A stretch of DNA of 64,000 nucleotides from Peteryoungia algae (GTDB lineage: Bacteria; Pseudomonadota; Alphaproteobacteria; Rhizobiales; Rhizobiaceae), in assembly GCF_030369675.1 (NCBI RefSeq), contig NZ_CP128477.1, positions 2,618,001 through 2,682,000 of the forward strand, read 5' to 3'. Positions 7,573 through 17,424 of the stretch are shown piece after piece. The position numbers and the translations under genes were made by a program. The notes below the pieces were generated by a model. It was given only the letters and a program-made list of their open reading frames with translations, did no database searches and was not told where the DNA came from. The stretch's first letter is position 1, and each line of letters begins with the position of its first letter.

Positions 7573-10500
7573 TCAGGATACGCCGAGGAAGTCGTTGATC
7601 GTCAGGTTGTGGCGGCCATGCAGCGAGAGTTCGAAGTCGGCTGCATTGTCCCCTTGCGTATTGCCCCGGATCACCGTGAACTCCTCGCCGTCGCGCATCT
7701 CGTGCGTGATGGTCACGTCGCCGATTGCATCGATGGTCTGGCCTGCCTCGAGATTCATGGCCCCCATGCCGGTAAAGTCGATCCGGTCGCCGGTCTGGAA
7801 GCCGTAGATCGTGTCGCCATCCGCATTGGCTGCCGATGTGAACTTGAAGACATCGTCGCCAAGCCCGCCATCGATGATGTTGACCGCAGACGAGGCTGTG
7901 ATCGTGTCGTGGCCGGAACCGGCGATGAAGTTCTCGAAGCCGTAGAAGCTATCCGAGCCCGTCGTCCCGCCGGAAACCGAGCCGCGGCTGTTGAAGCCAT
8001 TGCCGAGATCGACCGTCAGGTTGGCGCTGGTCGCTGCATAGTCCAGCGTGTCGATGCCATCTTCGCCGTAGTAGACGTCGTTGCCGTCATTCAGCGTCGC
8101 AATGACAGTGTCGTCGCCGTCACCCGCCCAGACATGGTCGTCGGCTGCTCCACCCTCGATCACGTCGTGGCCGGCATCGCCGAAGATCAGGTCGGAACCG
8201 GCACCGCCGAAGACGATGTCGTTGCCACCGCCGGCATGCACCTCGTCATCTCCGAGCCCGGCATTGATCACGTCATTGCCATCACCGCCCGACACAACGT
8301 CATCGCCGTCCTCGCCACGCAGAATGTCCGAGCCGCCCTGACCAACCAGAACATCCGTACCAGCACCACCCAGGATCGTGTCATCTCCACCAGCGCCAAG
8401 CAACGCATCCGCAGAAGACGTGCCGATGAGCACGGTTGGCGTCGGACCCGTGGTTGGAGGCGTGACGACATCGCCGTCGTTATCGGCATCCTCCTCCTCG
8501 ACCTCGTCATCATCGTGATCATGTTCCGTACCGGCATCGACGAGGATCGGTGCCTCACCCGTGAAAGTCAGCGAGTGACTGCCGTTCGACAGCGTGGTCG
8601 TGCCGTCAGCATTGTCGATTTCGCTAAAGTCTTCCGGGTTGGTGTCGGGTGCGACTTCGACGACGTCCTGCGGACGCATTGCGCCGACGATAGTGTCATT
8701 GCCGCCATTCGATCGGAAGACGATGCGGTGGGCTGAGCTGAGGGCCGAGATATCGACGACGTCATCGCCGGACGAGCCGTCGATGGTGATCGTCGAGTAG
8801 TTCAGGCTGGTGCTGTCGAAGTTGCCGATGACTTCGATGATATCGCCACTCTGGGTCGGACCGCCATCAAGACCGCCATTGTTATTGTCCGCCGTCACCG
8901 GCAACTGATCTATGACGATTTCCTCGATGCTGGCGAGTTCTGCAACGACCGTTTCGGAGCCGTTCGCCAGAGCACGGGTGATAACGATCTCCGTTGTCGG
9001 CAGGAAGACCGTACCCAGCGCTACGGCAAGCGACGCATTCTGGTTGTTGGTGACAGCATAGATGCGGAACCGCTCGGCACCCTGCACACCAGACAGACGA
9101 TAGGTGTCGTTGCCCTGCCCACCATCTACAATATCGCGGCCCTGGTTGCTGGTCTGGTTGATCGTATCATCGCCGCCACCAGCGAGAATGACGTCATTGC
9201 CAGCGCCGCCATCGATGGTGTTTGTACCATTGCTGCCGACCATGATGTCGCCACCATTGCTTCCGCTCAATTGTCCGTTCGTGTCGTAGGACAGCGCCAC
9301 CGTCGCGGTGTCGTTGTTGCTCCCTCTTGCCGTGTAGCCAAACGATCCACCTGCACCACCGTTGGTCGGATCGATGAAGGCGACCGATCCCGGATTGGTG
9401 TTAAGGCTGAGGTTGCTCAATCCGTTTGGTCCCGATACCGCCGTGACATCGAGCGTATTGTCCGGATCGCTGTCGTTATAGAGCAGTGCCCATTCCGGAA
9501 TGACAATCGCCGTGCCCCGACTGATATTGGTAATGACGGTGTCGTTGTTTGCCACCGTCGGGTCATCGACGGGCGTGATCGTCACCGTATGGGTGGCAGG
9601 CGTGCTCTCGAGACGCCCGTCATTCACGGTGACTTCAATCACGCGTGGGATGATCGACGGGTTGTCGGAGCCATTAGAGAAGGTCACTGCCTGGATCGCC
9701 GCCTGATAGGTTGCAAGCGTCGCCTCGCCGGCGAGTGTTACCACGATTGCGCCGCCCACTTGCGAGATTGAGGACGTGATCCCGCTCGGCAGGTTTGCTA
9801 CCGCGAGGTTATCGCCCGATTGCGCGTTGGTCAGCACCACCCGCGCGGATGCGAGGGTTTGTCCATTGTCCGTGATCAGAGGTTCGGATCCAATCGAGAT
9901 CGGGTCCTGGTCTTCGATGAAGGTGCTCGTGATATCCCGGTTGGGCGGTGTGACCGGCTGCGTGCCGCTCGCATTGATCACCAGATTGTCGACAATGAAA
10001 CGCTCGGTATTGGCGCTGAAGAGGCCATCCTGATCAAGCGTACCCTCAAGTCGGAAGCGAATAGCTGAATTCGGACCAGATATGGCGTCCGTTGGCAACG
10101 CGACCGTCTGATTGCCTCCATTGCTGCCATCGTATGTCGCCAGAGTCACGAAGTTCACGCCGTCTGCCGCGAATTCGAAGTGAAGGCGCTCGTTGTCGTT
10201 TCCAAGCTGAATGAAGCCAAGTACAAGATCTGACCCGGGAGAAATGGCGTCATCCGCAATGCTGAAGCTCACCGTCGCGGACTGCATGCCCGAGAGATCG
10301 AGAGATCGGGTGATCGTCGCACCGTCAGCTGCATTTGGATTGAAGCGCAACTGGTTGCTGTTTGCTCCGTCGATCTGGACGTTGCCGGCAGTCACAGAGG
10401 TGCTGACATCACCGGCCTTGACCCACGCACCGGCAAAATTGTCGGTTCCAATGTTGTTGTTGCCACCATTTGCGGCGTTGAAGTTGTCCGCAAAACTGCG

Positions 10501-13500
10501 GGTGACGGTATCGAAGCCATCGAGCGAAATCTCGGGCGCGATGTTGCGCAAATCCAGGACCTGATCGGCAAACTGGATCTTCTCGATGTTGAAGAGGCGA
10601 TCGGTACCTTCAGCTTCGAGATTGCGACCCGATACCGGATCGATGACGCCGACAGTCGGATTGACATGGGTAACAGTGACGCTGCCGTCTTCGTTGTAGG
10701 TCACCTCATAGTTTTCGAAATTGTCGTAATAGACGGCGGTATCGACATCATCCTCAGCGCCTCCATCGACGATTTCGCGAACCATCGACAACTGGTTCGG
10801 CGCGAACATACGGCTGAAGAGCAGGCTGTCGAGGGTTGCGCCGCCCTTCTGTGCCACAGCGCCGGTTTTCAGCATCCCGTTGACGAGATCCGATTCCAGA
10901 TAAACCGGGCCAGCCAGGCTATCGGCCGTGTAAGGACCTCCGGGGGCATCGATGCGGATACGGACGTTGAGCCACTTGTCGCCATCGATGATGTCGTCGC
11001 CGCCCATGCCGCGGATCATGTCGGAACCACCGCCTCCCAGCAGGATGTCAGAACCATCAGAGGTATCCATCACGGCAATCTGGCTGTCGCCATCGGCATT
11101 GGTCGGATTGGTCAGCGTGAAGCGCTCGAGATGCGCCACCAGTTCACGCAAGCCGGTTATGTTGTCGACGTTCTTTTCGAGAAGCGCATTGGAGAAGCTT
11201 TCGATCGGAGCGTCGGGGGTGACCTGGGCCGCGTTGCCGGCCGCATCATAGCCACCGATGACGACGTCACGGCCGGTCAGTGTGTCGTTGTTCTTCCAGC
11301 CTGACAGACCTTCGACAAGGTCGTAGCGGTCACGGAGAATGTTGTTCTGCTGGTTGACGAAGATGCTGACATTCATGTCGGCAACGGCGTCATAGTCATT
11401 GCCCTTGAACGTCGTCCAATCGAAACCGGCCATACCGTTACTGCGGTTGATGCCGATTCCCTGGACCATGATGTCGTCACCGGATTCCGCGTCGAAATCG
11501 GTATCGTTTTCACCCGAGATCATGATGTCGTGACCGATGACGCGGGAATTGAAGAACAATTCCGAGTTGTCACCCGTCAGGGTATTCATGTTCCCCTGGC
11601 CTTCCATCCAGTCATTGCCTTCGTTGCCGTAGACGACGCCGCCGCCACCGGAGGCCGCGCGGATATAGTCGTCGCCTTCGCCGCCGAAGATGCTCTTCGC
11701 CTCCGAACCGCCGGAGAGAATGTCGGACCCATCGCCGCCGAAGATGAGGTCGAGGCCCATGCCACCGTTGATGAGATCGTCGCCGGCTTCGCCCTTCAGC
11801 ACGTCCGCAGCGCCGATATCGGTGCCACTGTCGGTGATGATGTCAGAGCCGTCGCCGCCATGGATGTGATCGACGCCGAAGCCGCCTTCGATGCGGTCGT
11901 CGCCGCCCTCGCCCCAGATCGTGTCGTCACCGGCACCACCGATGATCGTTTCAGATCTGTTGGTGCCGCCGAGCACCACGTGCTCGCCGCCATTGTACTT
12001 GATGTAGTCCTCACCGCGGGTCACGAGACTGTCGGTTCCGGTAATCGCCGAGATCACATCGGGTGCACGAGTGGGATCGGCTGAACCGAGGCCCTCATTA
12101 TACTGGCGCGACTGGTCCATCTCGATGACGTAGTCGGCGGTCTGGAACGCCGCACCATTGATATGGAGGCCTACCTCCTCGGTATCCGTATTGCGACGGA
12201 TCAGGTCGGCGAAACTGTCACTTTCCAGTTCCGTCAGCAGATTGAGACCCTGAGTGCGGCTGAGATAGTAGAAGCGATCACCATTCTGGAGCTTCTCGAT
12301 CTGCAGTTCGAACACGAAAGTGAAGGTCGAGCCCAGCATGCCGCCGAAGGGCATCAAGGCCTCGGCGAGACCGCCGATCCAGAAGTCGACCTTGTTGAGC
12401 CCTGTTTCAGTATTAGCCCAGGAACCCGATGAGTTCAGGAAGTCGAGGCGAGCCTCGCGTTCTGTGGACGTTTCACCTGCCTTTCCGAAGACCAGATCCC
12501 AAGCCGCGTCCCGCTTTGCCTCGGCTGTGGTCGCAGAAAGGATCGTGGAATGGGTGCCGTAGGCTGCGATGAAGTTGACGATCGACAGCGGGTTCTTGAG
12601 ATTTTGGGCGAAATCCACCCAGCTCTCATAGGGCTTCAGATAGGTGTCCTGTGTCTGATCGTAGATCTGCCGGCGCGCGTCGTTGAGCGAGGGAACACCG
12701 GTCTCCCGTGCGCGGGCAATATTGAGTGCCGCCAGATCGAGCGGCAGGCCGACCAGATTGTCGCGCAGCGCGCTGGTCATGAATTCGTCGATTTCGTTGC
12801 CGGCCTGACGGGTCATGCCGCGTAGGATGGCCCCAGCTGCAGCATGCGCATCAACGCCTTGGGCGTCGAACATCACGGGGTCGAGGAATGCATCGATCAG
12901 GCCCTTCTCTTCTGCTTTGACCTGACCACCGGCGAACTTCAGGATATCGACATTCTCGTTGAGCATCGAGTGACCGAACCGGTAGACGACCTGTGCAAAC
13001 TCTTCGAAGATCGCCCCATCGATCTCGACGGAATTCGAGAAGACAAAGGGATCGATCTGCGGCGCAATCGCACGGACGAACTCCTCGAAGACGAGGTGCT
13101 GGTAAACCATTTCGGTCGAGAAGCGAGCCGCCTGAAACAGGCGTTCGCCATCCCAGACAAGGCCGGCACCGCTGGTCGGCATCGTCGAGACATCGGTGAG
13201 CAGCCACTCGTTGAGAAACGCGACATCGCCTCCGGCGAGCAGACTTGCCTTGATCTCCTCCACCTGACGATTGTGCTCGCCATGGAACATGGCATGCGTT
13301 GCAGTCAGCGCAATGTTCTCGTTTCCACGTCCGTCACCGACGATGAAGTGACGGTCGAGAAGTTCGTTGTCGTACACAGTTCGGACAAACTGGCCGGGGT
13401 AGGCGCCGGGGATCATCGAGTCCACATCATCAATACCCAGTGTCGTGTCCGAGTCAGGCCTCAGCAGGCCGCTGAACCCGTTGTTAGGGTTTCCATCCAG

Positions 13501-15444
13501 ATCGTATGTCCCAGGGGCAGCCTCATGCGCAATGTCGTTGAGGAAGGCGCGGCCGGCGGGCACAGCCTGCATGGCATCTGCCAGGTTCTCCGGGTCCCCT
13601 TCGACGGGGCCTTCTGGTGTCAAAAGCAGCGGAAAGCCATTTTCGCCGCGAACGAATTCGCCATACAGATCCGTCACAATGGCCGGCACCGCGTGAACGT
13701 TCATATCATGCAGCTTGATGCCAAGGATGGTTTCAGCCTGAACCTTGATATCCTTCCAGGTCGGCGGACCGCCGGTTGCGCTTTCGAGCATGTGACCGGT
13801 GGCAACGGGCTTGCCACCCACCAGAACATATTCCCGCAGAAAGACCTGATGCGATGGGTTCGACGTGTAGACCTGGTTCAGATCGATCCATGGCGTGGTC
13901 TCGTTAGTGTGATCGCGCACGTCGTCGGCGGTGCCCAACTCACCGTCGGCACCCGGGCTGTTCGTCGCGCGGGTAAGTACCATGAAGTTTGTGAAGCTGT
14001 TCGGGTCATAGAGGGGATCATCTGGCTGCAAGGGGATATAGACCGAACCTGCTCCGCCCTTGGTCGTCAGATCGAGGCCATGGTCGAAGAACTGGCCGAA
14101 AATGGTCATGAACCCATTGAAGGACGCGGTGTCCCCCAAGTCAGCCGCAATGTTCTTGATGAAAACGTTGTTGCCGTCCATTTCGACGCCATGCGAGGTT
14201 AACTCCGCCAGCACGGCGGCGTCGGCGGCGGCGGCCGCAACTTCGGCCGCCGCCGTAGCACCTTCGCCGGTCAGGATGGCCTCACGGATGTCTTCAGCCG
14301 CAGCAAGGGCGTTATTGGCTGCGTCAAGAGTCGTCTCCGCGACGTCGACGGACACGTTTGCCGTCGCCACGTCCAGATTGGCAACAGTCAGATCCGCCTG
14401 CGCGTCGCTCACCGCTCCTGCCAGGGACTGCTGCTGTTCGACGGCCGACTGAAGATCAGCGACAGCCGCTGACTGGGCCGCTTGGGCAGCAACGAGAGCC
14501 TCCTGTGCGTCTTCCAGGTCTTCGGCGGCGTTCTCATAGGCAAGAGAGGCATCGTCATAGGCATCAGAAGCTGCAAAGTAGGCGGCGGCATTCTCCGCCG
14601 ACGCATTCGCCTGGAAGGCCGCAAGCGCCGCCTCCTTGGCCTGCTCGGCAAGTCCCATCTCGGCAAAAGTCGTGTTGCGCGTGGCGGTCGCCGCATCGAC
14701 GATCGCCTGCGCGCCGATGACGGCGGCCTGTGCTGCCGCTGCCGCCGACTGGGCGGCAGACAGCACGGACGCATGACCCGCCAGTGCCGTATTGGCGTCG
14801 GCAAGTACACCCGAGGCTGTGGCCTGAGTGGCGAGCGCCGCTTGAAGCACGCCATTGGCGGCTGCCAATGCGTCTTGTGCATCCTGAACGGCTTCTGCGG
14901 CGGCAGTTACGACGGCATCAGCTGCCTCGGCTTGCTCCTGCGCGGCTTCGGCGGCGTCCTCCACTGCGTCATGGGCAGCCTTGGCGGCCGCCTGAAGCTG
15001 CATGATCTCGCCCACGATTGCCAACGCGTCGGCACCGACAATACCGACTGACGCGAGAGCTGCTGAAATAGCGGCCGGATTGTTCAAAGACTGGTCGGCG
15101 ACAAGGTTGGAGATGATGCGCGGCTGGCTGTCGTAAACGCTGCCCGAAGTGCTGGCGTAGCTCGTCGGAGCCCCTGAACGCGGATTGGCTTCGGCGGACG
15201 CGAACTGTGCATCGAGCAGCCGGACCATCGGCTGATCGGCTGAGCCGAAATGGGTCATGCCCGGCTGAAAATTGTTGAAGGAGCCGTCTACGGTGCGCAG
15301 GCCGTAAGGCAAAAGCGGGCTCGACACGAGCTGCTCCAGCGCCACCCGCGGATCCGTGCCGGCATCGATCGCAGCGACATGGGCTTCGGCGATCTTGATC
15401 TGACGCAGAATGAAATCCAGGTCGTTTTTGTTAAGCTGTACCAT
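7573..15444 (-). CDS. Giant secreted haem-peroxidase RTX protein, 2623 residues
   Basis: This is a predicted exported calcium-dependent peroxidase. Residues 1-100 are the module shared with the truncated copy at 1170. Residues about 148-415 are an alanine-rich, heptad-like coiled-coil region. Residues about 420-1110 match animal-type haem peroxidases: FGQFFDHGLDLT (distal His region), ENIALTATHAMFHGEHNR (about 708) and RFGHSMLNENV (proximal His, about 823). RTX repeats follow at about 1150-1270 and 1460-1500, then lamin/cadherin-like beta modules (about 1600-2000, including NDSDPDN), RTX repeats at 2068-2118 and a long array at 2339-2540. The end, NLTINDFLGVS, resembles a type I C-terminal signal. 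There is no Sec signal. It heads the secretion operon. Confidence 0.92.
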   Translation of the reverse strand: MVQLNKNDLDFILRQIKIAEAHVAAIDAGTDPRVALEQLVSSPLLPYGLRTVDGSFNNFQPGMTHFGSADQPMVRLLDAQFASAEANPRSGAPTSYASTSGSVYDSQPRIISNLVADQSLNNPAAISAALASVGIVGADALAIVGEIMQLQAAAKAAHDAVEDAAEAAQEQAEAADAVVTAAAEAVQDAQDALAAANGVLQAALATQATASGVLADANTALAGHASVLSAAQSAAAAAQAAVIGAQAIVDAATATRNTTFAEMGLAEQAKEAALAAFQANASAENAAAYFAASDAYDDASLAYENAAEDLEDAQEALVAAQAAQSAAVADLQSAVEQQQSLAGAVSDAQADLTVANLDVATANVSVDVAETTLDAANNALAAAEDIREAILTGEGATAAAEVAAAAADAAVLAELTSHGVEMDGNNVFIKNIAADLGDTASFNGFMTIFGQFFDHGLDLTTKGGAGSVYIPLQPDDPLYDPNSFTNFMVLTRATNSPGADGELGTADDVRDHTNETTPWIDLNQVYTSNPSHQVFLREYVLVGGKPVATGHMLESATGGPPTWKDIKVQAETILGIKLHDMNVHAVPAIVTDLYGEFVRGENGFPLLLTPEGPVEGDPENLADAMQAVPAGRAFLNDIAHEAAPGTYDLDGNPNNGFSGLLRPDSDTTLGIDDVDSMIPGAYPGQFVRTVYDNELLDRHFIVGDGRGNENIALTATHAMFHGEHNRQVEEIKASLLAGGDVAFLNEWLLTDVSTMPTSGAGLVWDGERLFQAARFSTEMVYQHLVFEEFVRAIAPQIDPFVFSNSVEIDGAIFEEFAQVVYRFGHSMLNENVDILKFAGGQVKAEEKGLIDAFLDPVMFDAQGVDAHAAAGAILRGMTRQAGNEIDEFMTSALRDNLVGLPLDLAALNIARARETGVPSLNDARRQIYDQTQDTYLKPYESWVDFAQNLKNPLSIVNFIAAYGTHSTILSATTAEAKRDAAWDLVFGKAGETSTEREARLDFLNSSGSWANTETGLNKVDFWIGGLAEALMPFGGMLGSTFTFVFELQIEKLQNGDRFYYLSRTQGLNLLTELESDSFADLIRRNTDTEEVGLHINGAAFQTADYVIEMDQSRQYNEGLGSADPTRAPDVISAITGTDSLVTRGEDYIKYNGGEHVVLGGTNRSETIIGGAGDDTIWGEGGDDRIEGGFGVDHIHGGDGSDIITDSGTDIGAADVLKGEAGDDLINGGMGLDLIFGGDGSDILSGGSEAKSIFGGEGDDYIRAASGGGGVVYGNEGNDWMEGQGNMNTLTGDNSELFFNSRVIGHDIMISGENDTDFDAESGDDIMVQGIGINRSNGMAGFDWTTFKGNDYDAVADMNVSIFVNQQNNILRDRYDLVEGLSGWKNNDTLTGRDVVIGGYDAAGNAAQVTPDAPIESFSNALLEKNVDNITGLRELVAHLERFTLTNPTNADGDSQIAVMDTSDGSDILLGGGGSDMIRGMGGDDIIDGDKWLNVRIRIDAPGGPYTADSLAGPVYLESDLVNGMLKTGAVAQKGGATLDSLLFSRMFAPNQLSMVREIVDGGAEDDVDTAVYYDNFENYEVTYNEDGSVTVTHVNPTVGVIDPVSGRNLEAEGTDRLFNIEKIQFADQVLDLRNIAPEISLDGFDTVTRSFADNFNAANGGNNNIGTDNFAGAWVKAGDVSTSVTAGNVQIDGANSNQLRFNPNAADGATITRSLDLSGMQSATVSFSIADDAISPGSDLVLGFIQLGNDNERLHFEFAADGVNFVTLATYDGSNGGNQTVALPTDAISGPNSAIRFRLEGTLDQDGLFSANTERFIVDNLVINASGTQPVTPPNRDITSTFIEDQDPISIGSEPLITDNGQTLASARVVLTNAQSGDNLAVANLPSGITSSISQVGGAIVVTLAGEATLATYQAAIQAVTFSNGSDNPSIIPRVIEVTVNDGRLESTPATHTVTITPVDDPTVANNDTVITNISRGTAIVIPEWALLYNDSDPDNTLDVTAVSGPNGLSNLSLNTNPGSVAFIDPTNGGAGGSFGYTARGSNNDTATVALSYDTNGQLSGSNGGDIMVGSNGTNTIDGGAGNDVILAGGGDDTINQTSNQGRDIVDGGQGNDTYRLSGVQGAERFRIYAVTNNQNASLAVALGTVFLPTTEIVITRALANGSETVVAELASIEEIVIDQLPVTADNNNGGLDGGPTQSGDIIEVIGNFDSTSLNYSTITIDGSSGDDVVDISALSSAHRIVFRSNGGNDTIVGAMRPQDVVEVAPDTNPEDFSEIDNADGTTTLSNGSHSLTFTGEAPILVDAGTEHDHDDDEVEEEDADNDGDVVTPPTTGPTPTVLIGTSSADALLGAGGDDTILGGAGTDVLVGQGGSDILRGEDGDDVVSGGDGNDVINAGLGDDEVHAGGGNDIVFGGAGSDLIFGDAGHDVIEGGAADDHVWAGDGDDTVIATLNDGNDVYYGEDGIDTLDYAATSANLTVDLGNGFNSRGSVSGGTTGSDSFYGFENFIAGSGHDTITASSAVNIIDGGLGDDVFKFTSAANADGDTIYGFQTGDRIDFTGMGAMNLEAGQTIDAIGDVTITHEMRDGEEFTVIRGNTQGDNAADFELSLHGRHNLTINDFLGVS

Positions 15445-15885
15445 GATGCAACCGGGTTTCCCCGCCCCTCTTGTTGATCAACACTGCCAGCCCAAGCTGG
15501 GCCACGAAGTGTCCAAGGTTGGACTCTGTTAGAGTTTAGGGAGCAGAACCATGTCGCTTGGTCGAACAAAAATCTCCCTCATGGTCCGAACAACGTTAGG
15601 GACTTTGTACCCTATTAGAGGAGGGAGGGTGATTGTGAGTCCGAACGCAAAAAGCCCCTCAACCGTAACTGTCAAGAGCTTCAACGCCAGCATTTGAATG
15701 GCGTCCGCTACAAGTCTCATTGGTTGCGGGGGCTTATCGCGCAGAGACTTGCATAAAGCCCGAGTTTAGAGCGGTGAACCAGAACATTTGCGGCGTATGC
15801 ATAATTATGGAACCAACATTGAACGGCAACCAATGACCGGCATCACTCTCATCTTCTCACCCGCCAGGTCAAAGGCACTACGGAT
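15445..15885. promoter_or_regulatory. Upstream region of the peroxidase operon; no gene seen
   Basis: This 441-base region lies between the peroxidase start and the IS3-family element. Read in the gene's direction, it holds GTTCGGACC (15591-15583) and, about 15 bases downstream, GTTCGACC (15568-15561). These are degenerate direct repeats of the half-site found as an inverted repeat upstream of the truncated paralogue. Short open frames here have no recognisable product. The promoter of the secretion operon should lie here, but no -35/-10 pair is convincing. Confidence 0.4.
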
Positions 15886-15919
15886 TGGCCTGCCCCCATG
15901 GGGTGATCCGGTTGGAATG

Positions 15920-16777
15920 TTAGTGCATGCTTGGCCTGCTGGCCACCGCTGGCGTTGATGCCGGTCCGTTTTGGCGAGGCCAAACAGAGGCTTCGGGAGA
16001 CGGTGGCCTGTAGCCCAGCGATGAGTGCGGCCGCACGGTGTTGTAGTGACGTCGCCAGTTTTCGATGACGATCTTTGCCTCCTTGAGCGTGTAGAAGATT
16101 TCACCGTTGAGCAGTTCGTCACGGAGCTTCGAATTGAAGCTCTCGCAATAGCCGTTTTCCCACGGACTGCCCGGCATGATGTAGGCGGTCTTGGCACCCA
16201 CCGCCGCGATCCATTCCCGCAATGCCTTGGCGATGAACTCCGGCCCGTTGTCGGACCGAATATGCGTCGGGACGCCGCGCAGGATGAACAGGTCGGAAAG
16301 CACGTCGATGACATCGACGGCCTTCAGCTTTCTCTCGACCCTGATGGCAATGCATTCGCGCGTGAACTCGTCGATCACATTGAGCATGCGGATTTTCCTG
16401 CCATTGTGTGTGCGATCCTCGACGAAGTCGTAGGACCAGACATGGTTTGGATATTCCGGCCGAAGCCGGACACACGAGCTGTCGTTCAACCACAGCCGAC
16501 CGCGTTTGGGTTGCCTGTGCGGCACCTTCAGCCCCTCCCGCCGCCAGATGCGTTCGACCCGCTTGACGTTCACGATCCAGCCAGCCTGGTGCAGCATCGC
16601 AGTGATGCGACGATAGCCATAGCGGCCATACTGGAGAGCGAGCGCCGTGATGTCGGCGGTCAACGCTGCTTCGTCATCCGGGGTCTTGGCGATCTTGCGC
16701 TGCGTCGAACGATGCTGACCGAGAACCCGGCAGGCCCGTCTCTCGGACACGCCCAGTTCCTCGATGACATGATCCAC
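15920..16777 (-). CDS. IS3-family transposase OrfB (DDE catalytic subunit)
   Basis: This 285-residue catalytic domain carries an HTH_21 segment (YGRYGYRRITAMLHQAGWIVN) and an rve integrase core with the DDE set: VWSYDFVEDRT (first Asp), IRSDNGPEF (second Asp) and PWENGYCESFNSKLRDE (Glu). It ends with the typical NTVRPHSSLGYRPPSPEA. The GTG at 16777 opens the frame, but the protein is probably made as an OrfA-OrfB fusion by -1 slippage near GGGAAAC at the end of OrfA, in the usual IS3 manner. No disruption is visible. Confidence 0.92.
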   Translation of the reverse strand: MDHVIEELGVSERRACRVLGQHRSTQRKIAKTPDDEAALTADITALALQYGRYGYRRITAMLHQAGWIVNVKRVERIWRREGLKVPHRQPKRGRLWLNDSSCVRLRPEYPNHVWSYDFVEDRTHNGRKIRMLNVIDEFTRECIAIRVERKLKAVDVIDVLSDLFILRGVPTHIRSDNGPEFIAKALREWIAAVGAKTAYIMPGSPWENGYCESFNSKLRDELLNGEIFYTLKEAKIVIENWRRHYNTVRPHSSLGYRPPSPEASVWPRQNGPASTPAVASRPSMH

Positions 16778-16800
16778 GCAGGCGCGGCGGCGGGCGGGGC

Positions 16801-17079
16801 TTAGAAGTTTCCCTTGGCGGCCTCGGCAAGGATCATCTTGTCCAGCGTGAGATCGGAAACGGCACGCCGGAGCCGGGCATTCTCGGCCTCCAGCTCTCTC
16901 AACCGCTTCACCTGGTCTCCCTTCAAGCCGCCGTATTCAGACCGCCACCGGTAGTATGTAACTTCCGTCACGCCTATCGACCGGATCGCCTCCGCAATCG
17001 ATTTTCCCTGCGCATTCAACACGTCAACCTGACGGAGCTTCGTGACGATCTCTTCTGCCTTGTGTCTTTTCCCTGCCAT
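16801..17079 (-). CDS. IS3-family transposase OrfA (DNA-binding subunit)
   Basis: This 92-residue HTH_8 protein begins MAGKRHKAEEIVTKLRQVDV, followed by a helix-turn-helix (KSIAEAIRSIGVTEVTYYRWR) and a leucine-zipper segment (VKRLRELEAENARLRRAV). This is the layout of IS407-group OrfA. ATG 17079 is chosen because AAGGA lies 8 bases upstream; an earlier ATG at 17109 lacks such a site. It ends ...AAKGNF at 16801, where the frame meets OrfB. Confidence 0.9.
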   Translation of the reverse strand: MAGKRHKAEEIVTKLRQVDVLNAQGKSIAEAIRSIGVTEVTYYRWRSEYGGLKGDQVKRLRELEAENARLRRAVSDLTLDKMILAEAAKGNF

Positions 17080-17144
17080 TTCAATGTCCTTCCTCGGCTC
17101 AATAGCCATACTTCAAGAAGGATCACTTTTCAGGGGGCAGACCA

Positions 17145-17424
17145 GAAGGTGGCATCGATGATGCCCTCCGAAGAAGGCGCTGTCGGTGATCCGCGCATGA
17201 CCGAGCGCAACCGTTGCGCCCTCCTCGCCGGCGGACCGGAAATGTTCGGGGCGAATACACGAGGTGATCTTGCTTATCGCCCGCGGGCTGCCTCTAGTAA
17301 AGAGTGCCTAGTTGGAGGCCGGCTTCGGACAGTCAGGTTCACCGGCCCAATGCGGCCGTTTCGAGCTCACTCGCCCCATTGACCCGCCAAACCGCACGAT
17401 GCCGTGCCCTTGAGCTGGCGCCCA
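17145..17424. other. Intergenic stretch with no recognisable gene
   Basis: These 280 bases lie between the IS3 element and the end of the alcohol dehydrogenase gene. A frame of about 75 codons (from 17159) has no family resemblance that I can name. It may be a remnant cut by the IS insertion. Confidence 0.4.

Larger units (their letters stand above)
15886..17144. mobile_element. IS3-family (IS407-like) insertion sequence, complete
   Basis: The element is about 1259 bp with two overlapping-frame genes on the minus strand. Imperfect terminal repeats begin TGGCCTGCCCCC at 15886 and, read inward on the other strand, TGGTCTGCCCCC from 17144. Both ends contain GTGATCC a few bases further in. The flanks (GGAT and GAAG) show no clear 3-4 base target duplication. 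Both reading frames look intact, so the element may be active. It separates the peroxidase operon's promoter region from the catabolic module. Confidence 0.85.

Noticed and set aside
5571..8736. Plus-strand frames opposite the exporter and the C-terminus of the giant RTX protein
   Set aside because: Low-complexity Ala/Val/Asp repeats here are antisense images of GGxGxD repeats and ABC motifs. No ribosome sites or families are seen.
15529..15720. A 63-codon minus-strand frame upstream of the peroxidase operon
   Set aside because: It has no ribosome site and no recognised family, and it overlaps the probable promoter region.
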